Source: Nitrolancea sp040255925 | GTDB lineage: Bacteria > Chloroflexota > Chloroflexia > Thermomicrobiales > Thermomicrobiaceae | Reading direction: 5' to 3' | Assembly (NCBI GenBank): GCA_040255925.1 | Contig: JBDZVX010000052.1 | Location: 1-18,169, forward strand | Length of the DNA: 18,169 bases | Shown: piece by piece, positions 14,516 through 18,169 of the stretch | Numbering within the stretch: position 1 is the stretch's first letter | How the letters are laid out: each line of letters opens with the position of its first letter | The notes under the pieces: model-generated | What the model was told of the DNA's origin: nothing | Seen by the model: only the letters and a program-made list of their open reading frames with translations | Database searches by the model: none | Position numbers and translations under genes: made by a program

Positions 14516-15553
14516 TCAGACACCGGCGAGCAGCGTCTCTACCACGCCGTCCCAGTGGATACCGGCCACCCGCCTCCGGCCCGCGTCACCCATCCGGCGG
14601 GCTAGATCGGCATCAGCCAGCAGCCGGGACAGTGCCCCAGCCAGCGGTTCGGAGGCTGGCTCCGGGACGACCACGCCACTGATGCCGTCTTCAACCAGTT
14701 CGAGCACCCCACCGGAATCGGCTAAGGTGATCACCGGCTTTCCAGCGGTGAAGGCCTCGACCGTAACCAGTCCAAAATCCTCATCGACCGGGCCGTAATA
14801 AACCGCGCGCGCCCGGTTGTAATGCCTGACCACCTCATCATCAGGAAGGCGACCGGCGAATTCGACCCGCCTGTCGAGTCCAAGCCGCTTCGCCAGGTCG
14901 CGAAGCCGGGGCTCCTCCGGCCCCTCACCAGCGATGACCGCCCGGGCCCCCTCGCCCGCCCGCGCCAGCCCTTCGAGCAGCAGATCGACCCGCTTGGCCC
15001 GGTCCAACCGCGAGATACTGAAGATGTAACCCTCGAATGCGTCCGGCCGCAGTCCGGATAGCCGGATCGGCACGTGAAGCGGCTGGGCATTGAGGCCGGT
15101 GGAATGCTTGAGCCGCGCCGCGACATTGGCTGAGTTCGTGAAGCGGGCTACACACTCACCCAGCCCGCGCCGGTCGATCTCCACGATCCGCCGCCGGATC
15201 GCGAGATCCTCCGGCGAATTGGTGAAATCGCTCAGCGGAGTCCCGAACCAGTCGTAGGCTTGCCGGTGCTGGTGAATCACCCAGGCGATCTTCCGGGGAT
15301 GCCGCACCGCCCAGGTTGGAAACTTGGTGCAGATCACCAGGTCAACAGGCATCCCGTTTGCCTCGGTCAGATCGAGCAGCCGCCAGCAGAGCACAGTCTT
15401 GAGGATCTCGTCCTTCGGATACCACTTGAACGGCAGGGCCACGATCTCAGCCCGGTGACCCCGGTCCAGCAACGCATCCCGGAGCCCTTCGACGTGGATC
15501 TCGGCGCCGCCCCGGACAAACGGCACTTGGGTCGCGCAGATGATGATGTTCAT
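14516..15553 (-). CDS. GT4-type glycosyltransferase
   Basis: A 345-residue retaining GT-B enzyme. The N-terminal domain opens with FVRGGAEIHVEGLRDALLDRGH, the glycine-rich acceptor-side loop. The donor domain shows SISRLDRAKRVDLLLEGLAR, VIAGEGPEEPRLRDLA, VEFAGRLPDDEV and the E-x7-E motif in EDFGLVTVEAF (258-266). There is no signal peptide; it should act on the cytosolic face of the membrane. Its ATG overlaps the stop of the preceding small gene as ATGA, and its own TGA is one base from the next glycosyltransferase ATG, so the three are translationally coupled. The sugar and acceptor cannot be told from sequence. Confidence 0.93.
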   Translation of the reverse strand: MNIIICATQVPFVRGGAEIHVEGLRDALLDRGHRAEIVALPFKWYPKDEILKTVLCWRLLDLTEANGMPVDLVICTKFPTWAVRHPRKIAWVIHQHRQAYDWFGTPLSDFTNSPEDLAIRRRIVEIDRRGLGECVARFTNSANVAARLKHSTGLNAQPLHVPIRLSGLRPDAFEGYIFSISRLDRAKRVDLLLEGLARAGEGARAVIAGEGPEEPRLRDLAKRLGLDRRVEFAGRLPDDEVVRHYNRARAVYYGPVDEDFGLVTVEAFTAGKPVITLADSGGVLELVEDGISGVVVPEPASEPLAGALSRLLADADLARRMGDAGRRRVAGIHWDGVVETLLAGV

Positions 15554-15945
15554 TCGCTTGACGACCGCTGCCCGCCGTCGAGCGCGTCGATCCGGCGCGC
15601 AAGCTGCTCCTGCCGCGCCTCCAGCGTGACCAGCGCCCGGACGACCGCGTCATTGAACGCGTTCTGCTGCTCGATAATCGGGTTGATGTACCAGCGGAGC
15701 GCCAGCCGCATCGCCCGTTTACTCATCGCGATTGCCCGGCCGAACACCGGCGTATCCCAGGTCACCGGCAGGTGGGCCGAGACCGCCGCCAGCTCCGCCG
15801 CCTCAGCAACCGGGGAAGATGCCCCGGCCGGAGGCACCTCCGCCGCCGAGTGGTAGCCGGAGAGCCTCCGGACCGCGATTCGCACCGCCTCCAATGTGGC
15901 GGATACATCCTCACTCACCGCCGTTGCCTGTTCAGACTGCGGCAT
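15550..15945 (-). CDS. 131-aa helical protein between glycosyltransferases
   Basis: The frame is open further upstream, but those residues are a shadow of the preceding glycosyltransferase; ATG 15945 is chosen because a purine-rich AGGAGGGGGTGGGGAG precedes it. The protein is soluble, with a variable Ala/Pro/Ser-rich middle and a conserved-looking C-terminal part (ALRWYINPIIEQQNAFND, then a long helix rich in Leu, Glu and Arg). That WYINPI-EQQN-FN element recalls N-terminal or linker regions of methyltransferases and glycosyltransferases in O-antigen clusters; here it stands alone. It overlaps the upstream gene by 14 bases and the downstream gene as ATGA. A coiled-coil adapter for the glycosyltransferases is a reasonable guess, not shown. 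Confidence 0.75.
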   Translation of the reverse strand: MPQSEQATAVSEDVSATLEAVRIAVRRLSGYHSAAEVPPAGASSPVAEAAELAAVSAHLPVTWDTPVFGRAIAMSKRAMRLALRWYINPIIEQQNAFNDAVVRALVTLEARQEQLARRIDALDGGQRSSSE

Positions 15946-17239
15946 AGCTCCCCACCCCCTCCTCTTGACGCATCCCCTCAGCCGACGAGCCGAGGACGGA
16001 ACGGTACACGGAGAGAACCCGCTGATACCAGGTCGCCTCATCAACAACCTTGGCGCATCCGTGCGCGGCGAAGCGCGCCGCCAGTGCACGGTCCGTGACG
16101 AGTATCCGGATCGCCTCAGCCAGAGCGCCCACGTGGCCGAACGGAACGAGCAGGCCGTCGGCGCCATCCTCGATCACCGCCGGAATTGCCCCGGCCCGCG
16201 CCCCGATAACCGGCTTCCCGTTCGTCCAGGCTTCGAGGAAGACCAGCCCAAACGACTCGGTTCGCGACGGCAGCGCCAGTAGGTCGGCCGCGGCGAGAAG
16301 ATCCCGCTTCGCCTCTTCCGATACAAACCCGAGCGGCTGAATCCATCGCCGGTCCCGTGCGTCCAGGCCATCAAGAAAGCGCTGAAACTCGCTCAACACC
16401 GGCCCGGCGACGACCAGCGTCACTTCGTGGCCGGAACGGTTCAACCGCGTCACCGCTTGAACGAGGTGGATCGTCCCCTTGTCGAACGCGGCCGCGCCCA
16501 GCGACAGTACCAGCGGCCCGGTGATCCCGTAACGCTCCCTGGCGCGTAATCCATCGCCTCCGGTCACCGCCTCGACGTTGAGCCCGGCGCCAACGATGTG
16601 CAGCCGCTTCGGAGCCACGCCCTGGCCAATCAGGTACTCGGCTTCGATCCCGGTCAGCACCATCACCGCGTCAGCCTCACGCAGCAGCCGCAACTGGTGT
16701 GGCATCGTGTAATAGCGGCGAACGCGCGATCCCTCCCCCTCCCCAAGATGCACGAAGGGCGTGATCACGTGCGGCACGTCCAGTGACCGCGCCCGGCGGG
16801 CGGACTCCGCGACCATGGACTCGAAGGCGATGTTCGCCGAATGGATCAGATCCGGCGGATCGCCCCCCTGCCGTAGCGCCGCGCCCAATGCCGGGACCCA
16901 GGGCCCGTACCGCCCGGCGGCCCGGAGTAGCGGCGACTGGCACGGAATGTCCCAGCGGGCCGACTCAGCCATCACGCGGCGGATCGCCCGGTGCGTCAGT
17001 GATGGGACCGGCAGGTGATGGACCGGAATCCGGTGAATCCGGACACCATTATGTTCAGTTGGGGCGTCTTCGACCCGGCGACGGCGGGGGTCCCAAAAGT
17101 ACTCCAGATCCCAAGCATCGGTCGTCACGACCTCAACGTCGTGGCTATCCGCGGCAAACCGCTCGCAGAAGGCCTGGAAATAGCGCTCCGAGCCACCGAG
17201 GAAGGGATAGTACCGCTGGATCACGTGGACCAGATGCAT
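15932..17239 (-). CDS. GT4-type glycosyltransferase
   Basis: A 435-residue GT-B enzyme. It starts with VIQRYYPFLGGSERYFQAFC, the family 4 acceptor-side loop. The donor domain begins near GPLVLSLGAAAFDKGTIHLV and carries LVVAGPVLSEF, IQPLGFVSEEAKRDLLAAAD and the E-x7-E motif ESFGLVFLE (328-336), followed by NGKPVIGARAGAIPAVIEDG. A long insertion (about residues 45-110) in the N-terminal domain may shape the acceptor site. No membrane segment is seen. It begins 12 bases after the TPR gene stop, with AAGGG as ribosome binding site, and overlaps the next gene by 14 bases. Likely role: building a surface glycan or glycolipid. Confidence 0.93.
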   Translation of the reverse strand: MHLVHVIQRYYPFLGGSERYFQAFCERFAADSHDVEVVTTDAWDLEYFWDPRRRRVEDAPTEHNGVRIHRIPVHHLPVPSLTHRAIRRVMAESARWDIPCQSPLLRAAGRYGPWVPALGAALRQGGDPPDLIHSANIAFESMVAESARRARSLDVPHVITPFVHLGEGEGSRVRRYYTMPHQLRLLREADAVMVLTGIEAEYLIGQGVAPKRLHIVGAGLNVEAVTGGDGLRARERYGITGPLVLSLGAAAFDKGTIHLVQAVTRLNRSGHEVTLVVAGPVLSEFQRFLDGLDARDRRWIQPLGFVSEEAKRDLLAAADLLALPSRTESFGLVFLEAWTNGKPVIGARAGAIPAVIEDGADGLLVPFGHVGALAEAIRILVTDRALAARFAAHGCAKVVDEATWYQRVLSVYRSVLGSSAEGMRQEEGVGSYAAV

Positions 17240-17251
17240 CCCGGCGGACCC

Positions 17252-17878
17252 TTATGGACTCGGAACCGGCGGGGAGGCGGCCGGTGTCGCGTCAAGCTGT
17301 TCACGGGCACGCTGGGCAAAGACCGATCCCGGATCGACCTGAATCACCTGCTCGAACATCTTGCGGGCATCCTCGGGCTGAGGCGGCTGCACCTGCTGGT
17401 AAAGCTGCCCGAGCAGGAAGAGGGGCTCCGCATTCTTCGGGTTCAGTTCCTGGGCCTTTTGGAGCTGAATCTTGGCATCAAGATAGTGCTTGGCGTGGGT
17501 CAGCGCCTGTCCGAAGCCAATCCGGATCTTCGGATCATCCGGGCGCTCATTCACCGCTTTCTCATACCAACTGATCGCCTCGTCGCTCCTCCCGGTGTTC
17601 GCCATCAGTTCGGCAAGGCTGACCATGGCATTGACGTCGTGAGGGTCCGTACCCAGCCGCGCCTTCATCTCGGCCTCGGCGGCTCCCGGTGTCACCTGGG
17701 GCATCTCCAGTACATCCTGGCTGGCCGAGTCTTGGCTCCCGGAGGGAATTGGAGCAAGCACCGAGGCGACCGAGAGGAGGACCAGAAAGATGATCATGCC
17801 GGCAGCGAAGATCATGAAGAGGCAGGATCGCCCTCTCCGCTTGGGTGCCGGCTCATGACGCGAGCTCCGGCCGCTCAT
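17252..17878 (-). CDS. Membrane-anchored TPR protein
   Basis: This 208-residue protein has a basic N-terminus (RHEPAPKRRGRS), one transmembrane segment at about residues 19-42 and, from about residue 65, three to four tetratricopeptide repeats (AEMKARLGTDPHDVNAMVSL, DEAISWYEKAVNERPDD, AKIQLQKAQELNPKNAEP, ARKMFEQVIQVDPGS). The tail is Pro/Ala/Ser-rich. Topology by the positive-inside rule places the repeats outside the cytoplasm. TPRs bind other proteins, so it may scaffold the envelope machinery encoded downstream; this is inference. GGAGG lies before the ATG, which overlaps the stop of the glutaredoxin-like gene as ATGA. Confidence 0.88.
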   Translation of the reverse strand: MSGRSSRHEPAPKRRGRSCLFMIFAAGMIIFLVLLSVASVLAPIPSGSQDSASQDVLEMPQVTPGAAEAEMKARLGTDPHDVNAMVSLAELMANTGRSDEAISWYEKAVNERPDDPKIRIGFGQALTHAKHYLDAKIQLQKAQELNPKNAEPLFLLGQLYQQVQPPQPEDARKMFEQVIQVDPGSVFAQRAREQLDATPAASPPVPSP

Positions 17879-18168
17879 TGATGTCCTCCGCTCACGGCCG
17901 GCGGACGCAGGGCTTTCCGCACCGCCGCTTCGGTGATCTCCCCTTCCGCCACGTCGACCCCGTTTATCCTCAGGACCGGAATTCGGAACACGTACTCGTC
18001 TTCCAGTTCCCGATCTTCAAGGATGTTCACGACTCGCAGTCTGGACGACGACCGCTGCAGCACCCGCCTGATCCGGGCTTCCGCGTCCTCACAGAGATGG
18101 CACCCCGGCCTGCTGTAGAGCGTGATGTCGGTGATCCAGTCGAGCCCGGAACGTCGCCAGAGAGGCAC
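17875..18168 (-). CDS. Glutaredoxin-like thiol protein, start uncertain
   Basis: A thioredoxin-fold protein of the small glutaredoxin-like (DUF836) type: first strand DITLYSRPGCHLC with redox Cys-x2-Cys (CHLC, 23-26), then EDAEARIRRVL helix, the cis-proline strand FRIPVLRINGVDVAEG and a final helix. It could reduce disulfides or mixed thiols in the cytosol. The GTG at 18168 lies two bases from the window edge, and about ten residues precede the normal family start without an internal ATG or GTG, so the true start may be outside. Its stop overlaps the TPR gene start by four bases, placing it at the head of the visible operon. Confidence 0.85.
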   Translation of the reverse strand: MPLWRRSGLDWITDITLYSRPGCHLCEDAEARIRRVLQRSSSRLRVVNILEDRELEDEYVFRIPVLRINGVDVAEGEITEAAVRKALRPPAVSGGHQ

Positions 18169-18169
18169 G

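Noticed and set aside
15946..16167. Longer start for the 131-aa gene
   Set aside because: The added residues are Arg/Ser/Trp-rich and antisense-like shadow of the glycosyltransferase frame, with no ribosome binding site.
17015..17881. 288-codon plus-strand frame opposite the TPR gene
   Set aside because: It is antisense to a TPR gene and glycosyltransferase with clear motifs; its Leu/Arg/His-rich translation matches nothing.
1..18169. CRISPR array, rRNA or complete insertion sequence
   Set aside because: No regularly spaced repeats, rRNA-like segments or intact transposase were seen; the only long direct repeat is the 55-bp assembly duplication.

Overview
The window is from a GC-rich bacterial chromosome, probably a draft scaffold because it contains a 100-N gap. 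The housekeeping genes are dnaN, recF, ruvB, queA and an ATP-type pckA. There are also lipoproteins and a LexA box of the GAAC-N4-GTTC type known from Gram-positive bacteria and Chloroflexota. Protein style and gene order fit Chloroflexota (Thermomicrobia/Sphaerobacter-like), but this is inference; no marker in the window settles the taxonomy.

Layout. (1) Positions 1-3600 are gene-poor and accessory: the edge of a zinc-ribbon gene, a small unknown gene (899-1168), an orphan HsdR_N-type PD-(D/E)xK nuclease (1507-2241, minus), a probable gene remnant just upstream of it, and a serine/asparagine/glutamine-rich lipoprotein (2854-3375, plus) followed by inverted repeats and a strong hairpin. (2) Positions 3623-6466, minus strand: tRNA-Gln(CUG), recF and dnaN. 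dnaN is interrupted only by an assembly artefact: the same 55 bp stand on both sides of the N run, and collapsing them restores a normal 379-residue beta clamp. (3) Positions 6570-7525, plus strand, divergent from dnaN: a near-consensus promoter with a LexA/SOS box on its start point drives a Rad52/ERF-like annealing-protein candidate and a 76-residue helical partner. (4) Positions 7549-12813, minus strand: ruvB-queA-pckA-cyclophilin lipoprotein-histidine phosphatase, with a promoter and an imperfect SOS box ahead of ruvB. (5) Positions 12901-18168, minus strand: a tightly overlapping operon of a glutaredoxin-like protein, a membrane-anchored TPR protein, three GT-B glycosyltransferases and a 131-residue helical protein. 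The last glycosyltransferase carries a C-terminal Trm112-like zinc domain with its own in-frame ribosome binding site.

How it fits together. The centre of the window is replication and repair: clamp and RecF on one side of a divergent promoter region, an SOS-controlled annealing candidate on the other, and RuvB further along with its own possible LexA site. The right part looks like a surface-glycan or glycolipid synthesis operon. The most promising undescribed element is the SOS-regulated Rad52-like gene plus small partner; next are the glycosyltransferase-Trm112 fusion with an internal start and the repeat-bearing lipoprotein.
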